Source: Pandoraea sp. PE-S2T-3
GTDB lineage: Bacteria > Pseudomonadota > Gammaproteobacteria > Burkholderiales > Burkholderiaceae
DNA length: 64,000 nucleotides
Assembly (NCBI RefSeq): GCF_002179965.1
Contig: NZ_NGUQ01000007.1
Location: forward strand, 310,001-374,000
Direction of reading: 5' to 3'
This document shows, in pieces, positions 5,701 through 15,326 of the stretch; the stretch's first letter is position 1, and each line of letters begins with the position of its first letter. The notes beneath the pieces were generated by a model. The model was given only the letters and a program-made list of their open reading frames with translations, was not told the origin of the DNA and did no database searches. Position numbers and translations under genes: made by a program.

Positions 5701-8055
5701 TTACGCTACCTTCGTGTGTTCTGTCGGCTTATTGCGCGACAGATCCTGGTCGTCAGCCAATTGAGTAAACAAGATCGAAATCTGTGCTCCCGCACTGCCC
5801 TCACCCTCGGGCAACGTCCGGTTGCGGATGTCGATGCGCGCCTGGTGTTCGTCGATGATCTTCTTGACCATCGCCAGACCGAGCCCCGTGCCCTTTGCCT
5901 TGGTCGTTACATACGGTTCGAATGCGCGGGTCAGGATGCGTGCCGGGAAGCCCGGCCCATTGTCCGTGATCGTGAGACGCACTGCCGTGCGTTTCGGTTC
6001 TCCGGGATGCGCGTCCGTTCCTGCGTATTCTACTGTCTTCGTTTCCACAGTGATAAGAGGGTTTTCGGTTCCACTCACTGCATCTTGAGCATTTTGCAGC
6101 AGATTATGGATAACCTGACGCAATTGAGTCGAGTCGCCCCGAATTTCCGGCAGGTCTGCACCGAGGTAGGGACGGATCGCGCCCCGCCCTTCATCCACCC
6201 CGTAGAGCGTGAGTACTTCGCCGATCAGCTCGTTAAGTTGCAGCGAATGCATGATCGCCGGCGGCAGACGCGCGTAATCGCGGAAGTCGTCGACCATGCG
6301 CTTCATCGCCGCCACCTGATTGACGATGGTCGTCGCGCCGCGACGCAGGAATTCGGCTTCGGTCGGCGGCAACTTGTCGGAGAGCTTCATCTGCAAGCGC
6401 TCGGCCGAGAGCTGAATCGGTGTGAGCGGATTTTTGATCTCGTGCGCAAGACGCCGCGCCACTTCCGCCCATGCCACCGAACGCTGTGCCGAGATCACGT
6501 CGCTGATGTCGTCGAACACCACCACATACCCGCCGCCCGAGCGCGTGGGCACACCCGCCACCGCCATCGCCGGCTCGGGCAGATGCGAGCCGCGCACGAG
6601 CAAGGTCACCGAATCGGTTTCGCCGGGCAATGTCAGGCCGATCTGCTGTTGCCAGTGACCGCCGGGGCCGAGATCGGCATTGGCATCGCGATCGGCAAAT
6701 GCGCGGCGCAAGGTCTCGCCAAATTCCACGAGGGCCGGAATATGCGACGGCGAACGATTCAATTCGCCCTGAAAACTCTGCTTGAAGATGCGTTCAGCTC
6801 CCGAGTTGGCCGTGGTCAGCCGGAAATCTCGATCAAACACGAACACGCCGGCCGTCAGGCTCGACAGGATACTTTCCAGGTGAGCCTTCGAGCTTTCGAG
6901 CGCCAGCCGATTGCGCTCGACCGTGGCGCGCGCATCGGAGAGCTGCCGCGTCATCGCATTGAATGCCTGCGTGAGGAAACCCAACTCGTCGTTGGTGCGC
7001 ACTTCGCCCTTCGGCGAGAGATCGCCCGCGGCCACCTCCTGCGTGCCACGCGCGAGCAGAAACAACGGCCGCGCCAACTGACTTCCGAGCGCCAGCGCCA
7101 GCATCATGGCCACGAAGGTGGCGAGAAACAGCGATAGCGTCAGCGTGCCGATATACATCTTGCGCAAGCCGGTCCGGCCAAGCGCCTTCTCCTGGTATTC
7201 ACGATAGGCGTTCTGCACCGCCTCGGCGTTCTGCGCCAGATTAGCGGGCACCAGTTGCGTGACTTGCAGGAACCGCTCTTCGTCTTGCAGCGACGAGGTG
7301 TAGCTCGACGGAATTCGCAACACCACGCGCCAGCGCAACTGGTCGTCCGAGCTGTGCCGGTCGTAGCCCTCGCCGCCGCCCTCGATGGCCGTGTAGCCAC
7401 GCGATTGCGTGCGCGCCTGTCGCAGCATCAGCGGTGTGGGCAAGTCGGGCACGAGCGCATTGAAGTTGCCTGACGCGGAGGCGAGCACACGGCCGTTGCC
7501 GTCGACGATCGTCGCGTCCTGCAAACCGAACTGGTCACGCATGCGCAGCAGCGTGAGCGTGCCGCCCTTGTCGCCGCTCGCGGTGAGATTGTCGGCGACG
7601 AGTTGCGCCTTGGCGCTCAGATCGGACAAGCCGTTGTTCAGAATCGCGCGGCCGAGTTCGAGCCCGGAGTCGAGCGCGGTCTCCACACGCACGTCGAACC
7701 ACGACTCGATACTGCGCGAGACGAATTGCAGCGACACCAGATAGATGATGCCGCCCGGCAGCACGCCCACCAGCGCGAAGAAAATCGCGAGCTTGGCGAG
7801 CAGCCGCGTGCCGAAGCGTCGCTGGCGCAGGCGCACCAGAATGATCCAGATCAGCGCCCCGACGATGAAGACGAAGATGATCGCGACCGCGATGTTCGCC
7901 GTGTAGAGCAGCGAGTAGTAGCGATCGAAGAATTCCGTATTGGCGGAAGCCAGCGCCAGCAGGCCGAAGAGGCCGATGGCGACCAGCGCCATCGTGACGA
8001 TCAGCGTGCGAATGACAATGCGCTTGAGCAGGCCGCCGCCGTTGTTACTTGACAC
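5701..8055 (-). CDS. NtrY-like membrane sensor histidine kinase
   Basis: About 784 residues. Two N-terminal transmembrane segments and a third near residue 105 precede an extracytoplasmic region, another membrane segment, a HAMP segment, a PAS-like region, a HisKA domain (ARRLAHEIKNPLTP with the phospho-accepting histidine) and an HATPase (NLLQNAQDAV, DNGPGFP, GTGLGLAMV). This order matches NtrY. I chose the GTG at 8055, which overlaps the DUF4390 stop by 11 bases. The open frame goes further upstream, but that part is arginine-rich and lies inside the DUF4390 gene. Its TAA is immediately followed by the ATG of the response regulator. Confidence 0.9.
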   Translation of the reverse strand: MSSNNGGGLLKRIVIRTLIVTMALVAIGLFGLLALASANTEFFDRYYSLLYTANIAVAIIFVFIVGALIWIILVRLRQRRFGTRLLAKLAIFFALVGVLPGGIIYLVSLQFVSRSIESWFDVRVETALDSGLELGRAILNNGLSDLSAKAQLVADNLTASGDKGGTLTLLRMRDQFGLQDATIVDGNGRVLASASGNFNALVPDLPTPLMLRQARTQSRGYTAIEGGGEGYDRHSSDDQLRWRVVLRIPSSYTSSLQDEERFLQVTQLVPANLAQNAEAVQNAYREYQEKALGRTGLRKMYIGTLTLSLFLATFVAMMLALALGSQLARPLFLLARGTQEVAAGDLSPKGEVRTNDELGFLTQAFNAMTRQLSDARATVERNRLALESSKAHLESILSSLTAGVFVFDRDFRLTTANSGAERIFKQSFQGELNRSPSHIPALVEFGETLRRAFADRDANADLGPGGHWQQQIGLTLPGETDSVTLLVRGSHLPEPAMAVAGVPTRSGGGYVVVFDDISDVISAQRSVAWAEVARRLAHEIKNPLTPIQLSAERLQMKLSDKLPPTEAEFLRRGATTIVNQVAAMKRMVDDFRDYARLPPAIMHSLQLNELIGEVLTLYGVDEGRGAIRPYLGADLPEIRGDSTQLRQVIHNLLQNAQDAVSGTENPLITVETKTVEYAGTDAHPGEPKRTAVRLTITDNGPGFPARILTRAFEPYVTTKAKGTGLGLAMVKKIIDEHQARIDIRNRTLPEGEGSAGAQISILFTQLADDQDLSRNKPTEHTKVA

Positions 8056-8926
8056 GAGACGCCCCCGGCGGCAACGCCGCGCTGAACGCCAGCGGCAGAC
8101 GGCCGGTGAGCCGCGCGACCGGCCCCGATGCAGCGTCCTCGTCAGCGGGCGAAGCCAGCAAGGCGATCGGAAGTGCCGGGGCAGCATTGGCAGACGACGT
8201 GCCCGACGTGCTCGAAGTGCTCGATAGGCCGGCGGGTGCGTTGACCGACGCCGGTGCCGGTGCCACCGCAGGCGCCGCAGAAGCCATCGCGTTCGCGCCC
8301 CCGGCCCCCGGCAGGCTGGCTGCGGCAGGCGGTTGCGGGGGTGAGAACAGGAAGCGCGCCCAGTCCGAGCTCAGGTTCCAGTCGCGATTGTTCACCGCAT
8401 CGATCTGGAACGGCTTGGGCATGAGGGCATTGTCGAGTCGCATGCGCACCGACGCCTGATATTGCGTGCCGGGCTTGACCACGCCTTTCTCGATGACGCG
8501 CCAGCCGCTCACGTTGCGCACGAGTGCCATCGCCTCACGCAACGAACTGAAGCCGAGTTGCAGGCCGCTGTTGCTGCTGTTGCCGTTGTTGCTTGAGACG
8601 CGATATTGACGCGTCAGCGGCTGGAACCACAGCCGCACACTCTGCGAGCTGGTGACGACCTTCTCGTCGAACCAGTACCAGCGCGAGCGGGTGAGTTCGA
8701 AGTCGGTCGTGAAGTAGAGGGAGATACCGCGATTGACCGCGTCTTCCAGGCTACTGTTGAGTTCGAACGCGAAGCGCGCGTCAAGCGTCCACCCACCCTC
8801 GGAGGATTCGAGCCGGGCTTCGCGCACCTGAATTTCGTTGTCGGCACGTGCGGGTCCCGCAAAGCCGAGCGTAACAACGCACAGCAGCGGCAGCAGGCAG
8901 GCCAGTAGCCGTTGGGAGAAAGTCAC
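8045..8926 (-). CDS. DUF4390 exported protein
   Basis: A 293-residue protein with a signal peptide (residues 1-28, ending PARA). It has a beta-rich domain (to about residue 190) containing RWYWFDEKV and SSLREAMALVRNVSGWRV, the DUF4390 pattern. The C-terminal 90 residues are a low-complexity A/P/S/T linker without visible structure. DUF4390 genes sit between rsmB and the NtrY-like kinase in many Burkholderiales; the function is unknown and an envelope role linked to the kinase is only a suggestion from gene order. Its ATG overlaps the rsmB stop by four bases (ATGA), and its own end overlaps the kinase start. Confidence 0.88.
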   Translation of the reverse strand: MTFSQRLLACLLPLLCVVTLGFAGPARADNEIQVREARLESSEGGWTLDARFAFELNSSLEDAVNRGISLYFTTDFELTRSRWYWFDEKVVTSSQSVRLWFQPLTRQYRVSSNNGNSSNSGLQLGFSSLREAMALVRNVSGWRVIEKGVVKPGTQYQASVRMRLDNALMPKPFQIDAVNNRDWNLSSDWARFLFSPPQPPAAASLPGAGGANAMASAAPAVAPAPASVNAPAGLSSTSSTSGTSSANAAPALPIALLASPADEDAASGPVARLTGRLPLAFSAALPPGASRVK

Positions 8927-10236
8927 CGTTTCTGGAAGCGAGCGTAATAGAAGCCGTCATGGGCGCCGCCAGGGGTCATCAGCAATTGCCCGGGAGCGTC
9001 CAATCGTACCGCATCTGTGCGAACGCGTTCAAACCATTGCGCTTGCTGTTCGTTTTCCGACGGGAAGATCGAGCAGGTGACGTAGACCAGCTCGCCGCCG
9101 ACGGCCAGCGTTTCCCACAGCGACAGCAAAATGCGCTGCTGTTCGGCCACCAGCGCCGGAATGTCGTCGGCACGGCGCAACCAGCGAATGTCCGGGTGCC
9201 GGCGCACGATGCCCGCCGCCGAGCACGGCACGTCGGCCAGAATGCGGTCGAACGGAACGCCGTCCCAGCCGCCACCCGACCACTTGGCCGGATTGCCCGC
9301 GTCGCCGATGCGTACGTCGGCCGACAGCCCGAGGCGCTCCAGATTTTCGTAGATGCGCGGCACGCGAGTGCGGTCCGATTCGAGCGCGGTGACCTGCACG
9401 TCGGCGAGTTCCAGCAGATGACCGGTCTTGCCACCCGGCGCTGCGCACGCATCGAGCACTCGCATGCCGGCACGCGGGTTGTCTCCGAGCACGAGCGGTG
9501 CGGCCAGTTGAGCACCCGCGTCCTGAATCGACACCCAGCCTTCGGCAAAGCCCGGCAGCCGGTCCACCGGCACCGCTTGCGCGAGGCGCAGGGCGACCGG
9601 GCCGACCACTTCGGACGCCATACCGGCGAGCGTCAGACTCTCCTGCATGGCCGCCACGCTCACGCGCCGCGTATTCACACGCAGGGTCATCGGGCCCCGG
9701 TTATCGCCCGCGGTGAGCAACGTCTCCCATTGGCCGGGGTATGCGTCTCGCACCGTGTTGATCCACCACGTGGGGTAGTTCCAGCGCGCTTCTGGCTGTT
9801 GGGCGATCTGGGCCAGCAACGCCTCGCGCTCGCGCAGGAAACGGCGCAGCACGGCATTGGCCAGCCCCTTCGCGGCGGCCGTGCGGCGTTGCGCGGCAAT
9901 GGCTTCGACGGCCTGATCGACCACGGTAAATTCGGTGTACGCAGCGTCTTCCACAGGGTCTTGCAGCAGCGCAAGCGCGCACAGCAGGATGTCGCGCACG
10001 CGCGCCTGCATCGCGGGCTTGACCAGCACCGCCAGCAAGGCACGGCTGCTGCCGAGACGGCGCACCGTGCGGTAAGCCAGATCCTGTGTGGCGGCGCGGG
10101 TGCCCGGGGCACACTGCGCGGTCGCCTGCGCGAGTGCCTGCGGCAACGCCATGCCCTTCTGGACAGATTCGAGGGTTTGCGCGGCACGTTGCAGCGCGTA
10201 CGCCAGAGATTCGGTGGGCAGAGTGGCTTGCGGCAT
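8923..10236 (-). CDS. rsmB: 16S rRNA m5C967 methyltransferase
   Basis: A 437-residue SAM-dependent enzyme methylating C5 of cytosine 967 in 16S rRNA. An N-terminal NusB-like RNA-binding domain (about 1-150) precedes the methyltransferase fold. That fold has motif I in VLDACAAPGGKTGH, the PC motif in ADVPCSAAGIVRRHP and the catalytic TCS in VYVTCSIFPSENEQ. Both catalytic cysteines are therefore present. It is the gene after htpX in the leftward housekeeping block and is translationally coupled to the DUF4390 gene. Confidence 0.95.
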   Translation of the reverse strand: MPQATLPTESLAYALQRAAQTLESVQKGMALPQALAQATAQCAPGTRAATQDLAYRTVRRLGSSRALLAVLVKPAMQARVRDILLCALALLQDPVEDAAYTEFTVVDQAVEAIAAQRRTAAAKGLANAVLRRFLREREALLAQIAQQPEARWNYPTWWINTVRDAYPGQWETLLTAGDNRGPMTLRVNTRRVSVAAMQESLTLAGMASEVVGPVALRLAQAVPVDRLPGFAEGWVSIQDAGAQLAAPLVLGDNPRAGMRVLDACAAPGGKTGHLLELADVQVTALESDRTRVPRIYENLERLGLSADVRIGDAGNPAKWSGGGWDGVPFDRILADVPCSAAGIVRRHPDIRWLRRADDIPALVAEQQRILLSLWETLAVGGELVYVTCSIFPSENEQQAQWFERVRTDAVRLDAPGQLLMTPGGAHDGFYYARFQKR

Positions 10237-10441
10237 GGGCTTTCTACAAACAAATATGCCCGCGCGACGGCGGGCATAGGGGGCTATCGGACGGCTGTCG
10301 GGCGACAGGATAGCAGACTGACAGCCAACGGACGGCGACCCGCAGGACGCCGTCAGGCCATGCGCGGTCAGTCCTCACTCACGGGGTCCGCGATGGCTGG
10401 CGTTGGTTCTCGCGGCGGCGCGCCCTGATCTGACCCCGGGC

Positions 10442-11302
10442 TCAGACCGGATATTGTCCGGTGCGTGCCATCTCCATCAAGCGCGCAATACGCTCTTCAG
10501 TGGCCGGGTGCGTCGAGAACAGGTTGGCGATCGTGCCGCCCGAGAGCGGGTTCATGATCATCATCTGCGCCGTGGCCGGATGTTGCTCGGCGGCCTCGAA
10601 TGGGATGCCCTGTGCAAAGCGATGAATCTTGTCGAGCGCCGCTGCCAATGCCTGCGGATCGCCCGAGATTTCGGCACCGCCACGGTCAGCCTCGAACTCA
10701 CGCGCCCGCGAAATCGCCATCTGAATCAGCGAGGCGGCCAGCGGCGCGAGAATCGCCACGGCAATGCTCGCAATCGGATTGCTCGGACGCCCGTTCTGGT
10801 CACGACCGCCGAAGAACATCGCGAAATTGGCCAGCGCCGAGATCGCACCGGCCATGGTGGCCGAGATGGTCGAAATCAGAATATCGCGGTGCTTCACGTG
10901 GGCCAGTTCGTGGGCCATCACGCCGCGAAGTTCCCGGTCGGAAAGCACACGCAGAATACCGGTGGTGGCTGCCACGGCCGCATTTTCCGGATTGCGGCCG
11001 GTCGCGAACGCGTTGGGTGCATCTTCATTGATCAGATACACCTTCGGCATCGGCAACCCGGCGCGTTGCGACAACTCGCGCACCATGTTGTAGAACTGCG
11101 GCGCACTGGTCTCGTCGACTTGCTGCGCGTGGTACATGCGCAGCACCATCTTGTCCGAGAACCAGTACGAAAAGAAATTCATCGCGAGCGCAACTGCCAG
11201 CGCGAGCATCATGCCCTGCTTTCCGCCGATCATGCCGCCCACCACCATGAACAACGCGGTGATGGCCGCCATCAGCAGGGTGGTCTTCATCCAATTGAAC
11301 AT
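10442..11302 (-). CDS. htpX: Membrane zinc protease HtpX
   Basis: A 286-residue M48 metalloprotease of the inner membrane that degrades misfolded membrane proteins. Two N-terminal hydrophobic segments (about 4-50), the zinc motif HELAH, and the third ligand in [10 protein letters not shown] are visible, with two further hydrophobic stretches after the active site. The start at 11302 has AGGAG at good spacing. A sigma-32-like promoter lies about 66 bp upstream, matching its known heat-shock control in E. coli. Length is normal. Confidence 0.96.
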   Translation of the reverse strand: MFNWMKTTLLMAAITALFMVVGGMIGGKQGMMLALAVALAMNFFSYWFSDKMVLRMYHAQQVDETSAPQFYNMVRELSQRAGLPMPKVYLINEDAPNAFATGRNPENAAVAATTGILRVLSDRELRGVMAHELAHVKHRDILISTISATMAGAISALANFAMFFGGRDQNGRPSNPIASIAVAILAPLAASLIQMAISRAREFEADRGGAEISGDPQALAAALDKIHRFAQGIPFEAAEQHPATAQMMIMNPLSGGTIANLFSTHPATEERIARLMEMARTGQYPV

Positions 11303-11367
11303 GGTGTTCTCCTCTGCAAATCTGGGTGACCTGAGGATTGCACGCACTTCGCGTGTCCTCGGGCGTT

Positions 11368-11395
11368 AGATGAGGCAAATCATCGAAAATTCAAT
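11368..11395 (-). promoter_or_regulatory. Sigma-32-like heat-shock promoter of htpX
   Basis: On the minus strand ATTGAAT, a 13-nt spacer, then CCTCATCT. The RpoH consensus is CTTGAAA, an 11-16 nt spacer, then CCCCATnT. Both boxes fit with few mismatches and the spacing is right. The -10 end lies 66 bp from the htpX start codon. Confidence 0.65.
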
Positions 11396-11501
11396 GCCCG
11401 CAAGCAAATTGCACGCCATTTCCGCGCGGTTACCGCTGCTTGCCGACGCTTTCACCGATGTTTGCGGGTTGTTTATCGAATTTTGAAGAATAAAACCCGC
11501 C

Positions 11502-11515
11502 ATTGACTGGTCAAT
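11502..11515. repeat. 14-bp inverted repeat at the fmt 3' end
   Basis: ATTGAC-TG-GTCAAT lies 15 bp past the fmt stop codon. Just beyond, GCGGGTT (from 11464) and AACCCGC (to 11500) could pair around an AT-rich loop. Either may be part of fmt transcript ending; no convincing U-tract is present. Confidence 0.35.
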
Positions 11516-11529
11516 GTCCGCGGTCGATG

Positions 11530-12513
11530 TCAGGCATCCGTGTTCGGCACGGCGTCGAACATGTCACCCGGCGCGATGGCAAATCCCGCGAGAAACTCGC
11601 GCACCGGCAGGCGCTTGCCGCCCGGCTTCTGGCATTCGGTCACGTTCAGCGCGCCTTCGCCGCAGGCGATGACCACGGCGTCAGCGCTCACTTCGAGCAC
11701 GGTACCGGGCGTCGCACCGGCCTTGCCGGCAACGGCATTCGCACGCCAGAGCTTCACGGCCGTGCCGCGCAGGGTGCCCAGTGCACCGGGGAACGGATCG
11801 AACGCCCTCACCTGACGTGCCAGCGCCTGCGCCGGACGGCGCCAGTCGAGCGCCGCTTCCTGCTTGGCTATCTTCTCAGCATAGGTCACGCCGGCGTCGG
11901 GCTGAGGCTCGGCCGGCAATTTGCCGTCGCGTGCCAACTGGCGCAGTGCATCGACGATCAGCTTGCCGCCTAGCGCCGCCATGCGGTCGTGCAACGTGGC
12001 CGTGGTGTCATCGGGGCCGATCGGTTCGGCTTCGCGCAGGATCATCGCGCCAGTGTCCAGACCGGCATCCATCTGCATGATCGTGATGCCCGTCTCGGCG
12101 TCGCCGGCTTCAATCGCCCGGTGAATCGGCGCCGCACCGCGCCAGCGCGGCAGCAGCGACCCGTGAATGTTCAGACAGCCGTAACGCGGCAGATCGAGCA
12201 CTTCCTGCGGCAGGATCAGGCCATAAGCCGCCACCACCATCACATCGGGGGCCAGCGCGCGCAGTTGGTCGATGGCCGCAATCGCCGCTTCCGGATACTT
12301 GCCGTTACGGCGCAGCGATGGCGGCTGTGCGACCGGCATGCCATGCGCTTCGGCGTAGCGTTTGACCGGGCTGGCCTGCAACTTCATGCCTCGCCCTGCC
12401 GGACGATCCGGTTGGGTGAGCACCAATTCGACAGGAAAACCCGCCGCATCGATGGCGGCCAGCGCGGTTTGTGCAAATTCCGGCGTGCCGGCGAATACGA
12501 TACGAAGCGTCAT
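11530..12513 (-). CDS. fmt: Methionyl-tRNA formyltransferase
   Basis: A 327-residue enzyme that formylates initiator Met-tRNA using 10-formyl-tetrahydrofolate. The N-terminal catalytic domain opens with [12 protein letters not shown]. It carries the active-site segment [20 protein letters not shown] (catalytic N, H) and the conserved D in MDAGLDTG. The C-terminal tRNA-binding beta-barrel follows from about residue 205. Normal length. It is downstream of def, its functional partner, but separated from it by a glycosyltransferase gene. Confidence 0.97.
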   Translation of the reverse strand: MTLRIVFAGTPEFAQTALAAIDAAGFPVELVLTQPDRPAGRGMKLQASPVKRYAEAHGMPVAQPPSLRRNGKYPEAAIAAIDQLRALAPDVMVVAAYGLILPQEVLDLPRYGCLNIHGSLLPRWRGAAPIHRAIEAGDAETGITIMQMDAGLDTGAMILREAEPIGPDDTTATLHDRMAALGGKLIVDALRQLARDGKLPAEPQPDAGVTYAEKIAKQEAALDWRRPAQALARQVRAFDPFPGALGTLRGTAVKLWRANAVAGKAGATPGTVLEVSADAVVIACGEGALNVTECQKPGGKRLPVREFLAGFAIAPGDMFDAVPNTDA

Positions 12514-12603
12514 GATGAATTTTCTCCTGCCTGCTGCTGACTGCTTGGGCTGACTGCTTGAGGGCTTGGGGGCCTTGGGTTGGCGTAGCGCCTTGGTCGT
12601 GCT

Positions 12604-14427
12604 TTATTGACGCAATGGCGTCAGGGTAACGCCGGGCGCGACCAGCAAGCGGAAACGCTCATTGGTGTCGCCGGCCCGACCGCCCTGCCATACCTCGCGC
12701 CACCCGGCGGGTGCGTCGATCCGCGCGGCCGCCTTGTCGAGCACCAACAGTACCCGGCACTCCGAAGCCTGCGCCAGACTCGGCAATTGCACGGGGCGAA
12801 TGGCGACGAAGTAATCGAGCATCGCGCGCTCCGATTCCCCCACGTTGAACGAGCCGACACAGGTGCCGTTGAGTGTTCCGCCTGCGTCGACAAACGACGT
12901 CATCATCGCGACGAACGGCGTGCGGTAGCTGCGCGCCTCGTTGATCCACGGCAGCAACAGCGTCGAGAGCGTGCCCCACACGAACATCAATCCAGCGAAG
13001 CCGAACACGAGCGCGCCGAGCTGACGGCGGTAGATGATGGCCGCCACCCACAGGGCAGCGATGATCACCGCGCCCATCACCAGCCCGGGCGAGAACGGCA
13101 GCACGTAATCGAGCGGCAGCCATTTGCCGATCGGGCCCGCAGCAACGTGACCGTGGCCACCGAGTTGCAGCCCCCAGCGTACCCAGAGGAACACGCCCAG
13201 CACGCTCATCAATACCAGCGCGACGATCGACCACGTCTTTTCGAGCCAGTTCGGCAAGCGCACACCGGCACCGAGCACGCCGAGCGCCGGGAAGATCGAC
13301 AGCATGTAGATGTCGCGAATGGCCGACGACGTGACGAGCGTCAACACGAACAGCACGACATACAGCCACAGCATGGCCAGTTCAGGGCGTTCGGCGACAA
13401 ACCGGCGCAGTCCGCCACGTTCAGCGCTGCGGCTTGCAGCGCCGCTTGCAACGCTGCGTTCATGACGGCCGCGCAGTTGCGCAACCAGTGCCCCCACGGC
13501 GAGCCAGCCCGCCGGGAAGGTCAATGCCAGCAGGCTGCGGAAGTCGCTCCAATACGACTTGCGCTCGCCACCCAGATGGACGAAGCCGAAGAAGCGGCCG
13601 AAATTGTTATCCCAGAACCATTCGATGAACAGCGGCTCCGAGGCGCGCCAGAACAACGCCGGCCAGATGACCACCCAAGGCAGCGCCGCCAGCACGGCCC
13701 AACCGAGCGCAGCGGCATAACGGCGCGTGCGGTAGGCCGGCAACGCGAACGCGGCCAGCGCGGTGAGGCCGAGCACGCCGGGCACCAGCAAGCCTTTGCT
13801 GAGAAAGGCGATGCCCGCGCCGGTGCCGAGCAGCAGACCCCAGCGCCACGACGAGACCGTCGGTCTGGCCAGACGCGCGAGCGCGAACAGTGCCAGCGCG
13901 GCGCCCGCCATTTGCGGCACGTCGGCCGTGAGCTTGTGGATGTTTTCGATGGCCCCGAAGCTGCCCACCATCAGCATGGGCGCGAGCCAATTGAATTGGT
14001 TGGCAGTCCCCGTATCGGATGTCGACGTCGGCGCGTGCAGACGCTGCGCGAGTCGGGCCACGCAGAACACGGCAATCAGAAGCCACGCCAGCACGGCCAG
14101 TTGTGCGCCTTGGAAGACGGGCAGCACGGCAGACGTGAGGCGCGCGAAGATCGCACCGGTCCAATACATGACGGGGGGTTTTTCGACGAACGGATCGGCG
14201 CCCACCCGCGGCACGATCAGGTCATGGCCTCGGAAGAAGTTGAGCACCATGCCGACCGAATACGGTTCGTCGGCCTTCCAGGGATCACGATCGAACAATC
14301 CTGCGAGCAGGAAAGCGAAGAGGAGTGCGGCGCTCAACCAATAGATCTTGCGGCGACGGGACGACGTTGAAATCGATGAGGCCGACGAAGCCGTCGAAGC
14401 CGACGACGAAGCATTAACGATGGACAT
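12604..14427 (-). CDS. ArnT/PMT-type membrane glycosyltransferase
   Basis: About 607 residues with roughly a dozen transmembrane segments. After a serine-rich cytoplasmic N-terminus (1-25) and the first membrane helix comes DRDPWKADEPYSVGMV, the acidic catalytic loop of GT39/GT83 (ArnT, protein O-mannosyltransferase) enzymes. These use polyprenyl-phosphate-linked sugars in the periplasm. A C-terminal soluble domain of about 100 residues follows the last membrane helix. Acceptor and donor cannot be told: lipid A aminoarabinose transfer or protein/glycan modification are both open. The start at 14427 was chosen by domain position; no strong ribosome site is visible. It interrupts the usual def-fmt neighbourhood. 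Confidence 0.8.
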   Translation of the reverse strand: MSIVNASSSASTASSASSISTSSRRRKIYWLSAALLFAFLLAGLFDRDPWKADEPYSVGMVLNFFRGHDLIVPRVGADPFVEKPPVMYWTGAIFARLTSAVLPVFQGAQLAVLAWLLIAVFCVARLAQRLHAPTSTSDTGTANQFNWLAPMLMVGSFGAIENIHKLTADVPQMAGAALALFALARLARPTVSSWRWGLLLGTGAGIAFLSKGLLVPGVLGLTALAAFALPAYRTRRYAAALGWAVLAALPWVVIWPALFWRASEPLFIEWFWDNNFGRFFGFVHLGGERKSYWSDFRSLLALTFPAGWLAVGALVAQLRGRHERSVASGAASRSAERGGLRRFVAERPELAMLWLYVVLFVLTLVTSSAIRDIYMLSIFPALGVLGAGVRLPNWLEKTWSIVALVLMSVLGVFLWVRWGLQLGGHGHVAAGPIGKWLPLDYVLPFSPGLVMGAVIIAALWVAAIIYRRQLGALVFGFAGLMFVWGTLSTLLLPWINEARSYRTPFVAMMTSFVDAGGTLNGTCVGSFNVGESERAMLDYFVAIRPVQLPSLAQASECRVLLVLDKAAARIDAPAGWREVWQGGRAGDTNERFRLLVAPGVTLTPLRQ

Positions 14428-14692
14428 CCGGGGAAACCGATCGGGTTGGGCCCGACGGCAAACGTCCCGTTGACGTCCCGTCGCAGCAGGGTTTCGCGCC
14501 AAGGCTGGCGCAAAAATTCGCTGCAAGTATAGATGACTTTACTGCGTGCGCCATCTCAGACAGCGAGCGGCGAGCGGGGTGAAATCCCCGTCAGACGCCA
14601 ATATCCCGCTGTGTATCGCTGAGTACCGCCGGGCGCTCGCTTGGCGCTCGGCGGGTGTTCGCCTGACGTTGCTTAACGTTGCTTCACACCGA

Positions 14693-15196
14693 TTACGCGC
14701 GCTCGACCTGCTTTTTCATCTTCTGCTTGATGCGGTTGCGCTTGAGCGGTGAGAGGTATTCGACGAACACGCGGCCCTTGAGGTGATCCATCTCGTGCTG
14801 AATGCACACGGCGAGCAGGCCATCGGCATCGAGTTCGAACTTCTCGCCTTTCTCGTCGAGGGCCCGCACGCGCACGCGGTCGGCACGTTCGACTTCGTCA
14901 TAGATGCCGGGCACCGACAGGCAGCCCTCTTCGTAGACTTTCTGCTCGTCGCTGCGCCACACGATCTGCGGGTTGATGAACACCCGCAACTCGTCGCGCG
15001 TTTCGGACAGATCCATCACGATGACTTGCTCGTGCACGTCGATCTGCGTAGCCGCGAGACCGATGCCGGGGGCGTCGTACATGGTCTCGGCCATGTCTTT
15101 GACGAGTTGACGGATGCGGTCGTCCACTTCGGCCACAGGTTTGGCCACTTTATGTAGACGCGGATCGGGGTATTGAAGAATATTCAGGAGTGCCAT
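14693..15196 (-). CDS. def: Peptide deformylase
   Basis: A 167-residue metalloenzyme removing formyl groups from nascent proteins. All three signature motifs are present: [19 protein letters not shown] with the metal-binding cysteine, and QHEMDHLKG with the HEMDH metal/acid site. The start at 15196 gives [14 protein letters not shown], the standard N-terminus. No good Shine-Dalgarno is seen, so a leaderless or short-leader transcript is possible. Divergent from dprA. Confidence 0.97.
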   Translation of the reverse strand: MALLNILQYPDPRLHKVAKPVAEVDDRIRQLVKDMAETMYDAPGIGLAATQIDVHEQVIVMDLSETRDELRVFINPQIVWRSDEQKVYEEGCLSVPGIYDEVERADRVRVRALDEKGEKFELDADGLLAVCIQHEMDHLKGRVFVEYLSPLKRNRIKQKMKKQVERA

Positions 15197-15326
15197 GGTG
15201 AAAACGGGATATCGCCGCATTGCCATCGGGGTTCACGCCAACTCACAATCGAGCGATGGCGAAACGCGTCGCGAACTACGCGCCGCAGGCTTCGCCAGCC
15301 TTGGCCCCCCGGTCAATGCTTACCGG

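Noticed and set aside
14560-14640. Cobalamin- or FMN-riboswitch-like core (GCGGGGTGAAATCCCC and downstream CCCGCTGTGTA) on the plus strand
   Set aside because: Only a short hairpin matches; the other conserved blocks (B12 box, or the RFN paired arms) are missing and no plus-strand gene follows, since def is on the minus strand.
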